Assembly: GCA_905221605.1 (NCBI GenBank)
Contig: CAJNDS010000325.1
Span: 1 to 64,000, forward strand
Reading direction: 5' to 3'
Length of the DNA stretch: 64,000 nt
Origin: Symbiodinium natans
Lineage: Eukaryota > Sar > Dinophyceae > Suessiales > Symbiodiniaceae
Shown: positions 10,571 through 21,400 of the stretch, piece after piece
Layout: every line of letters starts with the position of its first letter
How positions within the stretch are numbered: position 1 is the stretch's first letter
Translations under genes and position numbers: made by a program
The notes under the pieces: model-generated
Told to the model about the DNA's origin: nothing
Databases searched by the model: none
Seen by the model: the letters and a program-made list of their open reading frames with translations, nothing else

Positions 10571-11685
10571 TATAGAAGCTCGGTGCTACTAGAGGGCTTA
10601 AGGTGTACAGTTCAAGGTTTAAGGTAAGAGCAGCCGCCCTAAATCCTAAGCCAGTAAAAAAATCAAATCGGCCGAGGCTAGATTCATAAAAACTGCATGC
10701 ACCCTAAACCCTAAATCCTAAAGCCCTTAAACCCTAAACAGCCGTAACTCCTAAACCCTCAACCCTGGCCCTCAACCCGAGTCCTAACCCTAAAAACCGG
10801 TGTTCAAGGTTTAGGGTTAGTTTCCTGCAGCTCTACCAAGACGTGTCAACCGAACCTACATTTAACATTAATATACAAATAGTAGGCAACAGATATGCTG
10901 TTGACGAAATATGCCCCACGGCCTAAACTCCAGTAAACCCTAGACCCTACATCGAACCATATTTTTTCAATTGGGTTTTTAGGGTTAGGTGTTAGGTTGG
11001 GCGAGGGCTTAGGGTTTTCAGGGTACTTAGTTAGTCTCAGGTGTGCTTAGGGTTCACGGGCTATTTTCCTAGACGTCTATCGTGCTTACTTTGTGGTATA
11101 GATGAGTCTTTACCATTCTGCGTTTAAAATTTCGATAGATGCTGAACCCTACGCCTTAGCCCTACCCCAAACCCTAGAGCCTAACCCTCAAACCTAAACC
11201 CTAGCACGTAGGCCCGAAACCCTAAGCCCTAAACCGTCAACCCTACACCGAACCCACCACCGTCAACCCTACACCGAACCCACCTAAACTTTTGAACCCG
11301 AAACCCTGAGCCCGAAACCCGACTACCCCTAATACCCTTAATAGCCCTCAAAAGCTCCAAGCCTGTCGAAGCGAGCCCCTTGCTGCACAGGCAAAAGCCA
11401 GGCCTGCGCTTCGGGTGTAGGGTTTAGGGCCCTAAACCTTAAACCCTAAACCCCAGCAGCGACAATGAGCTCCTAAACCCTAAGCCCTTAGACTTAAACC
11501 TTAAGTACGAGGCGCTCGACGCTCGTCGCTAGTGTAGGGTTTAGGGTTCGGGCTTTAGGGTTTAGGGTTTAGGGTTCGGGCTTTAGGGCTGGGTGTCGGG
11601 CTTAGGCTTTAGGGTTTCGGGTCCTTAATTAGGGTTTAAGGCTTAGGGCTGAACACACCCTACCCTCAGGCCTAAACCCTACGTT
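10571..11685. repeat. Degenerate telomere-like text without a gene
   Basis: Scattered CCCTAAA and TTTAGGG variants. No exon-like island longer than about 60 bases was seen on either strand. Confidence 0.6.
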
Positions 11686-11960
11686 GGCGTTCGACGGCAT
11701 AGGCCTTTGGGTGTGTTCAGGGCTCGGGGTTTGTGGTTACCCTAAACCCTAAATGAAACCCTAAGCCCCAAGCCCTAAGCCTGAAACCCTAAGGACCCTC
11801 AACCCTATACCTTAAATGGAGCCCTAAACCCTAAGCCCTAAACCCTACGTTGGCATTCGACGGCATAGGGTTCCATTTAGGGTTTCGGGTTTAGGGTAAC
11901 CACAAACCCCGTGCCCTGAACACACTCAAAGGCCTATGCCGTCGAATGCCAACGTAGGCC
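11686..11960. repeat. Inverted repeat, arms of about 80 bp, plus an extra short copy
   Basis: ACGTTGGCGTTCGACGGCAT near 11690 through GGTTACCCTAAACCC near 11750 returns as the reverse complement at about 11880-11957. A third, short direct copy (ACGTTGGCATTCGACGGCAT) lies at 11848. Confidence 0.75.
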
Positions 11961-12236
11961 TTAGGGTTTAGGGTTCCATTTAGGGTATAGGGTTTAGGGT
12001 CCTTAGGGTTTAAGGCTTAGGGCTTGGGGTTTAGGGTTCCATTTAGGGTTTAGGGTTTAGGGTTCTTAGGGCTTAGGGCTTAGGGTTTAGGGTTGGTAGG
12101 GTTTAGGGTCCTTAGGGTTTAGGGCCTAGGGCTTAGGGTTCCATTTAGGGTTTAGGGTTTAGGGTCCTTAGGGCTTAGGGCTTAAGAATTCGGGTTCGTT
12201 CAGGGTTGAGGTTTTAGGGTGTAGGGCTTAGGGATC
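11961..12236 (+). repeat. Telomere-like TTTAGGG tract with TCCATT insertions
   Basis: TTTAGGG/CTTAGGG units interrupted by TTCCATTTAGGG and GTCCTTAGGG blocks, followed by a CT microsatellite at 12234-12268. Confidence 0.75.
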
Positions 12237-12270
12237 TCTCTCTCTCTCTCTCCCTCTCTCTCTCTCTCAC

Positions 12271-12530
12271 TCCAGCAGCTGCTGTCATCCACTCGTCCCG
12301 CTGGCTCGGAGGGGTCTTTGTCAGAAGGTGGGTCCTGCCCATGGGCCCGTCATCATGGACTGGGTCTGGCGCGAGTGCTGAATCCGCCGTGTGTGGCATC
12401 TCTGCGAAGTCTGGCATCTCTGCCAAGATGCCGCCCAGTGGCCGAAAGCCGAAAGGCTCTTCGAAGGCTGCCCGGCCATCAGTTCCCAAGGCAGTTGGCT
12501 CCATGGGTCCACGCGGCTCCATTGCCAGCA
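12271..12530 (-). CDS. Exon, unrecognised protein
   Basis: After the acceptor TTGCCTCAG at 12531 the minus frame encodes LAMEPRGPMEPTALGT, then ILAEMPDFAEMPHTADS, to a GGA|GTGAGAG donor at 12271/12270. Good third-position GC. It may belong to the coiled-coil gene upstream on the minus strand (15.1-16.9 kb). A plus-strand frame is also open but has no splice signals. Confidence 0.5.
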
Positions 12531-12684
12531 CTGAGGCAAGCCAAAACCCCAAACCCTAAAACCGAAACCCTAATCCCTAAACCCTAAGGCCTAAACCCCT
12601 AGGCCTAAACCCCTTCACCCTTTTCAACCCAGGACTGCTCCGAAACCCTTCACCCTAAAGCCTAAAGCCTCAATCCTAAACCCT

Positions 12685-14720
12685 GAACCCCAAAACACTA
12701 GACCCTAAAACCTAAACCATAATCCCTAAACCCTCAGCCCTCAGCCCTAAATCCTCGACCCTCAACCCTAAGCGCCAAACCCTAAAACCCTGTGCTGGGG
12801 CATTTATGAAATTTCAGGCCTCAGCCTGTTTTCAACCGTAAATCCTAAACCCTCAACCCTAAACCCCAAACCCTGAAAATCAGACAAGTTCGCCTGGGGC
12901 GGAATTGTCGGTTTTTCCTGAAAAACCGACAATTCAGCCTGGGGCTCCCCAGCTGAGAATCGAACAGGAAAGTTAGCAACGACAAACCCGAAACGACAAA
13001 ACACCCCCGGGTCCCCTGAACCCTAAACGCTAAACCCTATAGGGTTTAGGGTTTAGGGTTTAGGTTGAAGGCTTACATAGGGTTTAAGGTTTAGGGTTTA
13101 GGGTTTAGCTTGAAGGCTTGCAGGGTTTGGGGCTTTTAGGGTTTAGGGTTATAACCTAAAACCCTAACTCGAGCTAAACCCTGAGCCCTCAACCCTCAAG
13201 CCTAAACCCTATACCCTACACCCTAAACCCAAACCCCTAAACCCTAAAACCCCAGAGCCCAAAACCCCTAAAACCCTAAACCCTAGGGCTTAGGGTGCCT
13301 AAATTCGCGGCAATGCCATGCCATCGAAGGGTTTAGGGTGGCTTCGGGGACTGGCCTAGGGGTTTTGGGCCTCAGGGCGGTTTAGGGTTTAGGGTTTAGG
13401 GCTTGGGGTTTAGGGTTTAGGCTTGCGTTTCCCCCTTAAAACCCTCAACCCTAAACCCTAAACCTTAGGGCTCAGGGATTGGAGGAAGCGTCAGTTTGGT
13501 TCTAAACTCAAAACCCTAAACCCAAAACCCTATAATCGCTAAACCCTAACCCCAAAGTCTTGCCCGAAAGCCCTAGGCCTCGGGATGGATTTGGAGAAGT
13601 TGGTCTCCTGCGCCAAGTACACGGGTGCAAGGCATGGATTGGGATGGTTTGGGGTTTAGGGTTTAGGGTTTAGGGTTTAGGGTTTAGGGTTTAGGGTTTA
13701 GGGTTTAGGAAGTTTAGGGTTTAGGAAGTTTGAACCCCAAAACACTAGACCCTAAAACCTAAACCATAATCCCTAAACCCTCAGCCCTGAGCCCTAAATC
13801 CTCGACCCTTAACCCTAAGCGCCAAACCCTAAAACCCTGTGCTGGGGCATTTATGAAATTTCAGGCCTCAGCCTGTTTTCAACCGTAAATCCTAAACCCT
13901 CAACCCTACTCGCCTAAACCCCAAACCCTGAAAATCAGACAAGTTCGCCTGGGGCGGAATTGTCGGTTTTTCCTGAAAAACTGACAATTCAGCCTGGGGC
14001 TCCCCAGCTGAGAACCGAACAGGAAAGTTAGCAACGACAAACCCGAAACGACAAAACCCCCGGGTCCCCTGAACCCTAAACGCTAAACCCTATAGGGTTT
14101 AGGGTTAGGGTTTAGGTTGAAGGCTTACATAGGGTTTAAGGTTTAGGGTTTAGGGTTTAGCTTGAAGGCTTGCAGGGTTTGGGGCTTTTAGGGTTTAGGG
14201 TTATAACCTAAAACCCTAACTCGAGCTAAACCCTGAGCCCTCAACCCTCAAGCCTAAACCCTATACCCTACACCCTAAACCCAAACCCCTAAACCCTAAA
14301 ACCCCAGAGCCCAAAACCCCTAAAACCCTAAACCCTAGGGCTTAGGGTGCCTAAATTCGCGGCAATGCCATGCCATCGAAGGGTTTAGGGTGGCTTCGGG
14401 GACTGGCCTAGGGGTTTTGGGCCTCAGGGCGGTTTAGGGTTTAGGGTTTAGGGCTTAGGGTTTAGGGTTTAGGCTTGCGTTTCCCCCTTAAAACCCTCAA
14501 CCCTAAACCCTAAACCTTAGGGCTCAGGGATTGGAGGAAGCGTCAGTTTGGTTCTAAACTCAAAACCCTAAACCCAAAACCCTATAATCGCTAAACCCTA
14601 ACCCCAAAGTCTTGCCCGAAAGCCCTAGGCCTCGGGATGGATTTGGAGAAGTTGGTCTCCTGCGCCAAGTACACGGGTGCAAGGCATGGATTGGGATGGT
14701 TTGGGGTTTAGGGTTTAGGG
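12685..14720. repeat. 1.05-kb tandem duplication
   Basis: Unit 1 (about 12685-13730) and unit 2 (about 13732-14720) are nearly identical at an offset of 1047-1052. They differ by a few substitutions, a small insertion (ACTCGCCT near 13907) and the length of the heptamer tracts. Each unit holds the hairpin and an exon-like island (13590-13640, 14640-14690). Confidence 0.9.
12902..12935. other. Perfect 16-bp inverted repeat with 2-base loop
   Basis: GAATTGTCGGTTTTTC, then CT, then GAAAAACCGACAATTC. It is flanked on both sides by GCCTGGGGC. The copy at 13957-13990 has one mismatch. Confidence 0.9.
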
Positions 14721-14910
14721 TTTAGGGTTTAGGGCTTAGGGCTTAGGGTTTAGGGTTTAGGGTTTAGGGTTTAGGGTTTAGGGTTTAGGGTTTAGGGTTT
14801 AGGGTTTAGGGTTTAGGCTTTAGGGTTTAGGGTTTAGGGTTTAACATTTAGGGTTTAGGGTTTAGGGTTTAGGAAGTTTAGGGTTTAGGGTTTAGGAAGT
14901 TTAGGGTTTA
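14720..14910 (+). repeat. TTTAGGG array
   Basis: More than twenty TTTAGGG units with a few CTTAGGG and GAAG interruptions. Confidence 0.95.
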
Positions 14911-15084
14911 GGGAGGGGGCACTTCCATGTCTCCTTGGGCTTCGGATAGGGGAGTTCAGGTTTAGGGTTTACAGTACTTATAGAGGGTAGGACTCAGAGT
15001 TTTTTTGTGCGCAGGTTTTAGGGCTGAGGGACTAAGTTTTTGGCATTTTCCGAAGCATTCGGGTCCCCATCTTGCCAGCTACAG

Positions 15085-16943
15085 CTTTCGCCCGGTCAGA
15101 GCCCGCGGAATGGGGACTTTGCTGTCAGCAGGCGCTTGCGGCCGCTCCGACAGCACCAGGGGCCTCGAAGACGCACTTCTGCCGTCGGCTCCGCGTTCAT
15201 GGGCCAGGCGAAAATGCTTCAGCAGGAGAGCCTTTGCCTAGGAGCAAAAACATGAAATTTCTACGCGGTATTATTCAGGCTACATAGTATAATACATTGA
15301 CAAGGCTACATAGTATGATACATTGTTAAAGCTGAATATTTCGAAGTGGCCAAACGGCGTGGCTCCTCGGCCAGCTCCTGCGTCCAAATAGCTTCCAGCA
15401 GCTCGAGCCACCTAGGCCAGGGCACAGGAAGCCCTACACCCTAAAACCCTAAACCCTAAACTCTAAACCCTCAACCCTAAACCCTATACCCTGCACCCTA
15501 AACGCAAAACCCTAAACCCTAAAGCCCTAAAACCCTAAACCCTCAACCCTAAACCCTATAATACCCTACACCCCAAGCCCAAAACCCTGAACCCTAAAAC
15601 CCTAAACCCTAAACCCTAAACCCTCAACCCTAAACCCTAAACCCTATACCCTACACCCCAAGCCCAAACAAATCAAAGATTGACTGAAGATATCATCCAG
15701 CTGCACAGCCTGCTGATCTGCTTCGATGGTCCCCCAGGGCTTGGACAGCAATAGCAAAAGAAGGGAGGATCTGAAAGCCCCACCGACTCGAAGCCACGTA
15801 CAGAGCGTCGGCATGACCTCCCCACTGCACCTGGGGTCAGGGCACCCCCTAAATCCTAAAGCCCTTAAACCCTAAACAGCCCTAAATCCTAAACCCTCAA
15901 CCCTGGCCCTAAACCCTAGTCCTAACCCTAAAAACGTCCCTGGCCCGAAGCCCCCCAAAACCCTGAGCCCTCACGCCTGAACCCTGAGCCCTACATCTTA
16001 TCATAAGGGATGAGAACCCCTCCCAAAAGTGGAAAGGGTTTAGGGTTTAGGGTATTTAGGGTTTAGGGTTTTCGAACCAGGCGTCGCGTGGACTGCGTGC
16101 CAGAGCTCGTCGCTGGCAGACGCCATGTCCCGGACCCAGGCCTCTGCCAGCGAGATCTTCTTTCTGGCGCCCAGAAGATCCATGACCTGATTTCGGGTTT
16201 CGGGTTTCGGGTTTAGGCTTTAGCCCTAATACCTTATACCACAGCATTAACGGCTGTCTTCGGGTTTTATGTCCACCTAAACACCCTCACACTCACACTC
16301 ACAACAGGACAACTACATGTTGAGGGACGATTCAATCCCCCCTCCCCCCGGCCTTAATAGGTCTAATAGGGACTCTCTGGGGGTGGTTTACTTAGCTTTG
16401 GAGTAGACCCTGGAAAAAAGCATATACTTTTTTGGTATAAGTAGCTATATAAGGAACCCAGAACCCAAAAAAGTATTAAAGTATAGTACTCCAAAGCCCA
16501 GTTTATTATTGAGACCCAGGCACTCGCCCTCGTGCTTCCAACTGCACCTGGCGTGCATGCAGAGCTTCCTCTTGACGTCTGCGCTCTGCAGCCTCTTGCT
16601 CGGCGTCACGGCGTGCGTTTGCACGCCGAGCATTGGCCACCACCTGTAAGGTTTAGGGTTTAGGGTTTAGGGTTTAGGGTTTAGGGTTTAGGGTTTAGGG
16701 TTTAGGGTTTAGGGTTTAGGGTTTAGGGTTTAAGGTTTAGGGTTTAGGGTACACTGTAGCCCTAAACTAAACCCTAAACCCTTTTACTAAAATTTCCCTT
16801 ATAGGAACCTGCTCCTTCTCTTCCATCTGCTGCTTCTGCTTGGAGAGGTCGCTCGAGAGTCTCAGAATTTCCCGCTGGAGCTGCTCTGTCTGCTGTTTTG
16901 TCTGCTGCTGTTGTTGCTGCAGTTGTTGTTGGATCCGATCGTT
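15085..16943 (-). CDS. Coiled-coil protein, several exons, partial
   Basis: Three adjoining exons fit perfectly in phase: 16943-16809 (Gln-rich coiled coil, NDRIQQQLQQQ through KQKQQMEEKEQ), 16643-16524 (VVANARRANARRDAEQEAAE, basic/acidic helix) and 16186-16078 (VMDLLGARKKISLAEAWV). They have acceptors CAG and GT donors (CAG|GTTCC, CGA|GTGCC, CCTG|GTTCG). Weaker exons follow at about 15830-15670 (three frames open), 15411-15345 (WLELLEAIWTQELAEEPR) and 15237-15085 (AKALLLKHFRLAHERG). The helices suggest a structural or scaffold protein. No family recognised. Gene ends unknown. It may extend to 12271. Confidence 0.65.
16653..16750 (+). repeat. TTTAGGG array adjoining a splice acceptor
   Basis: About 13 units on the plus strand, that is CCCTAAA on the sense strand of the coiled-coil gene, ending about 7 bases before the acceptor at 16644. 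TTTAGGG on the sense strand lies at the other end of the same intron (near 16760-16790). Confidence 0.9.
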
Positions 16944-17224
16944 CTGCCCTAAACCCTAAACCCCTAAACCCTAAACCCTGAACCCTAAACCCTAAAGCCT
17001 AAACCCTAAACCCTAAAGCCTAAACCCTAAACCCCTAAACCCCTAAACCCCTAAACCCCTAAACCCTAAACTCTAAACCCTGAACCCTGAACCCTGAACC
17101 CTAAACCCTTAACCCTTAACCCTTAACTCTAAACCCTAAACCCGTTCAGAGTTTCATTAAATTAAGGGTTTAGGGCCAGGGTTTAGGGACCCAAACCCCG
17201 ACACCCTAAACCCTAACCCGAAAC

Positions 17225-17300
17225 CCTAAACTCCCTCGGCAGTGCCGCAGCTACATCGTGGCGGAGCTCTTCGCCCCCAGCGCAGGATGGCGCGGTTAAG
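17225..17300. repeat. Inverted copy of an island at 8565-8640
   Basis: CTCCCTCGGCAG..ACATCGTGGCGGAG..CCCAGCGCAGGATGGCGC on the plus strand matches the minus strand of 8565-8640. Short open frames exist, but none was assigned. Confidence 0.7.
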
Positions 17301-17552
17301 GTCCGCTTGTGGGGGTCTTGGGCTGTCACGGTCTGTTAGGAGAAGCCCTTAACAACTTGGACCAGGAGTATTATTCCCTTTATTTAGAGTTTAGGCTCCC
17401 TTATAACTCAACCAAAATTAAATAGGTACCCTTTTTATACCTAGGATACTCCTGGGTCTAGACAACCACAAGTCCTAAGATTTGTGGCGGGGGGTGGGGG
17501 GTGGGGGGGGGGGGGGGCGGGGGAAAAAAGGATGTTTCCAGCAATGGCATGC

Positions 17553-18108
17553 TCTAAGCTTGAGTGACCGCCTGCCAAACATACCCCGAAACATACCCTG
17601 AATCATAGCCTTAGAGTTAAGGTTTCGGGCTTAGTTTTTATTATTTAAAGTTCCCTATGCCCTAAACCCCAACCCTCACAATTCTACTAGTTCCAGCTAT
17701 AGGGTGTGCGTTTGGTGGCCTGATCTGGGGCACAGGATTTAGGGTGTAGAGTTTAGGGTTTACTTCGAGGCGCACGGCAGTTACTAAGTACTTAGGGCAC
17801 TTAGCACAGTTATAAGTGCAGTTATAAGTGTGCTAAGTGGACATTATAAGCGTACCCTAACACTTGTCTAAGTGGTGCCGCCACTTAGCTAAGTACCCTT
17901 AGGGGTTAAGGGGTTAAGGGTTTAGGGCTTAGGGTTTGGCTTATATTCGGCTTGGGGCTATTGGGCTACTGCTTGGGGGGGTTAGGGCTAAGACCCTAGA
18001 ACCCCTGGAAAACCTAAACCCCTAGGGAGGGCAGCGACCTGAACGGTCACCACACCCCCCGGCAGCTGCCTGATCGGCAACCACGCGCCCTAAACCCTAT
18101 AAACCCCA
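17553..18108. repeat. Segmental copy of 8246-9275 with internal deletion
   Basis: CTCTAAGCTTGAGTGACCGC through the AAAGTTCCCT region, then the GGAAAACCTAAACCCC..GCAGCTGCCTGATCGG part, match two islands of the 8.2-9.3 kb region in the same order. About 150 bases of unrelated imperfect inverted repeats (17760-17900) are inserted. Confidence 0.8.
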
Positions 18109-18497
18109 CAGCCCTAAACCCTGGTGCCTCGTGGTGCCTGAAGTTGGCAGCGGCCGCCGAACATGACAGGAAGGGTTTAGGGTTGTTTTAAGGTTTATGG
18201 TTCGGTTTAGGGTTTTGGGGTTGAGGTTTTAGGGTTTTGGGTTTTCAGGGCCTGGGCCTGTAAGGTTCGGTTCAGGGTTTAGGACTTAGGGCTCGGGGGG
18301 GTAGGGTGTAGGGCCTGTAGGGATCTATAGAGCCTTTTTTTGAGCCAGCCCACCCCTTGCAGAAAAAAAGTTTAAAAGTTGCCACTTAAGAGCTGAGTAA
18401 ACCCCTGGAGCCTTAAACCCCTAAACCCCTAAACCCTAAATCCTAAACCCTGAACCCTGAACCCCACTAAAACCCCGGAGTCAAGTTAAACACAGAC

Positions 18498-21400
18498 AGC
18501 CGCCGTTGCGAGGCACACGGGCCTCATCGGCGCGATGCCGGAGCCCGTGGCAAAGATGTTCCTCAAAGGAGCACCCTAAACCCTAAACCCTAAACCCTAA
18601 ACCCTAAACCCTACGCCCCAAACCCTAAACCCTAAACCCCAAACCCTAAACCCTAAACCTTACACCCTAAACCCCCAAGCGGTTGCTGTAGGGTTTCAAG
18701 TTATTGCGGGGACTTCAGGACTTTAGGGTTCTAGGGCTCCATATTTTTTCGGGACTTCAGGAATTTCACGGTGCTTGGGCGACTCAAACAATCCCCTCAT
18801 GGCACTTTAAGGAGTATTGGGAGGGGTTCTAGTTCAACAGGGCGTAGAGCTTAGTTCAAAGGGGATTGGTGTGCAAGCCGTTGGTTGCCCTGAAACCCGA
18901 ACCTTTGGGGCTTTGTGTTTCATGGTTTAGGGTTGAGGGGGTTTAGGGCTACTTTCAACCCAACCCTAGCGGGCAAGCTGACACCCTAAGCCAAGCCTGT
19001 GTTGAGGGGAATGAGGTTGGGGGCTCCGGGTTGAGGGTTTAGGGAGGGCTTGCGGTTTAGGCGCGTATAGTCCTCTGTGAGCCCCTTAAACCCTCTAAGG
19101 TTTAAGTTCTCTTCGTCTATGAACCCTACAACCCGAAACCCTAAATAAACCCCAGCCCTAAACCCTAAACCCTAAACCCTCCATCCTATAAAGTCACCCT
19201 GCGCCCAGAGCCTGCGGTCACCAAGTATACTGGCTTGTATCAAAGTCGGGCTTACGGTCTGGGGTAGAGTTTATGGGGTTTAGGGCTCAGACCCTCAAAA
19301 GCCTGAAGCCCTAAATCCTAACCCTGAGCCCTAAACCCTAAACCCTAAACCCGAAACCCTAAACCCTGAGCCCTAAACCCTCAATGCACTCCACGGCTCA
19401 CTTGGCGTACCTTTGCATCCTTCCAGGATTCGCAGTCCACGTCGAAGCCCTTTCCTGGTTTAGGGTTTAGGGTTTAGGGTTTAGGGATTAGGGTTGTTTG
19501 TCAAGGGAACTGGTTCGGAGTAGGTTTAGGATCAAGAGTGTGCACGCTAAATCCAGCTGAGAAGCCAGACACGAAGAATGAAGTTCCAAAACCGTAACCC
19601 CCCAAAGACCCTTAAACCCCTAGCCCTAAACCCTAAACCCTAAGCCAGAAAACCCTAAACCCTAAACCTTAAACCCAAAACCCTAAACCCTAAGCCCTAA
19701 GGCCTCAGCCCTAAGCCCGAAGCCCGAAGCCCTAAGCCCTAAACCCCAAACCCTAAGCCCTAAACCCTAAACCCTAAACCCTAAACCCTAAACCCTAAAC
19801 CCTAAACCCTAAACCCTAAACCCTACCAACAAGGGCCGGGAGACCCATGACAGGACTCAGCTGCACGAGGTCCCCGGCCTGGTGGCTCAAGGCAAAAGGG
19901 GAGGTTCAACAAGATTTGGGTTTAGGGTTTAGGGTTTAGGGTTTAGGGTTTAGGGTTTAGGGTTTAGGATTCAGGATTTAGGGCTATGGGTTCAGGGTTA
20001 GGGTTTAGGGTAAGTTCGCGGCCCTTTTCAGGTCCTTATTTGAGGGTGCCGTACTACTGTATAGGGCACCCAAAAACCGGGTTTAAAGGCTTAGGATTTG
20101 GTTTGCCATGTTTTGGGAATGTAGAGGTTGCTTCTGTGGGCTCAGCCTTGTTTGAGGGTGTAGGGATTCAAAGCCTATGCCCCGAACCCGGAACCTAAAC
20201 CCAACCCTCTTTAACCCCTTCACCCCAAATCCTAGAGTCTAGTGCTTAGGGATGTTTAGGGTTTAGGGTTTAGGGTTTAGGGTTTTGGTTTAGGGTTTAG
20301 GGCTAGAACCTCCAAGGCCCCAGGGGCCTTAGCGTCGGTAATCCAGGCATTGGACTCCACGTCCTTCCGGCGAGGTTTCAGGTTGGGTTTGGGGTTTCGG
20401 GTTTCGGGTTTCGGGTTTCGGGTTTAGGGTTTAGGGTTTAGGGTTTAGGGTCTAGGGTTTAGGGTTTAGGGTTTAGGGTTTAGGGTTTACGGTTTGGGGT
20501 TTCGGGTTTCGGGTGTAGGCTTTCGGGTTTAGAGTGGAATCTTAGGGTTGTTACATGGCCCCTTAGTATGGGCCCTGGATATACCCCCATACAAGCCAAG
20601 AACCCCTACTTCGGAACCCCTTTAGAGGAGCCCCCCAAACCCCAGACCCTAAACCCTAAACCCCAGACCCCAAACCCTAAACCCCAAACCCTAAACCCTA
20701 AGCCCTAAACCCCAGACCCTAAACCCTAAACCCCAAACCCTAAACCCTAAACCCTAAACCCCAAACCCTAAACCCTAAACCCTAAACCCCAAACCCTAAA
20801 CCCTAAACCCTAAACCCTAAACCCCAAACCCTAAACCCTAAACCCTAAACCCCAAACCCTAAACCCTAAACCCTAAACCCAAGCCTCGGTTGTTTCCAGT
20901 CCTTGATGAGGAACTCGAGGTCTCCGTCCTCCCCGGGCGCGCTGGTGATCGCGTAGAAGGACGGCTTGGCCTCCGCACACATCCCAAACGCAGCCCCTCC
21001 CCTCCCCCCCCCCCCGCTTGGGCTTAGGGCTTCTAGCCCTGAACCCTAAACCCTAAACCCGAAACCCTAAACCCTAAACCCTAAACCCCAAACCCTATAC
21101 AGGGCCGAGGGGCTCAGGGATTTCAGCTTGTTCTTGAGGGATGCCAGAGTTGCCCCACAGGGGTTACTTATACGAACCACCAAGAGATGAGGCCCCCACA
21201 AAAGGGTTTAGGGCTTAGGGTTAAGGGATAGGGTTTAGCGTTAAGGGATAAGGTTTCGGGTCTTTGGTTCAGGGTTTACATTTAGAGTACCCCAAAAAAG
21301 CACAACTACCCCCGAAGCATCGAAACCCATAGCCCTAAAACCGCCAAACCCCACACCACAATACCCTAAACCCTAAACCCTATAGGGGCGTGAAGCCTTG

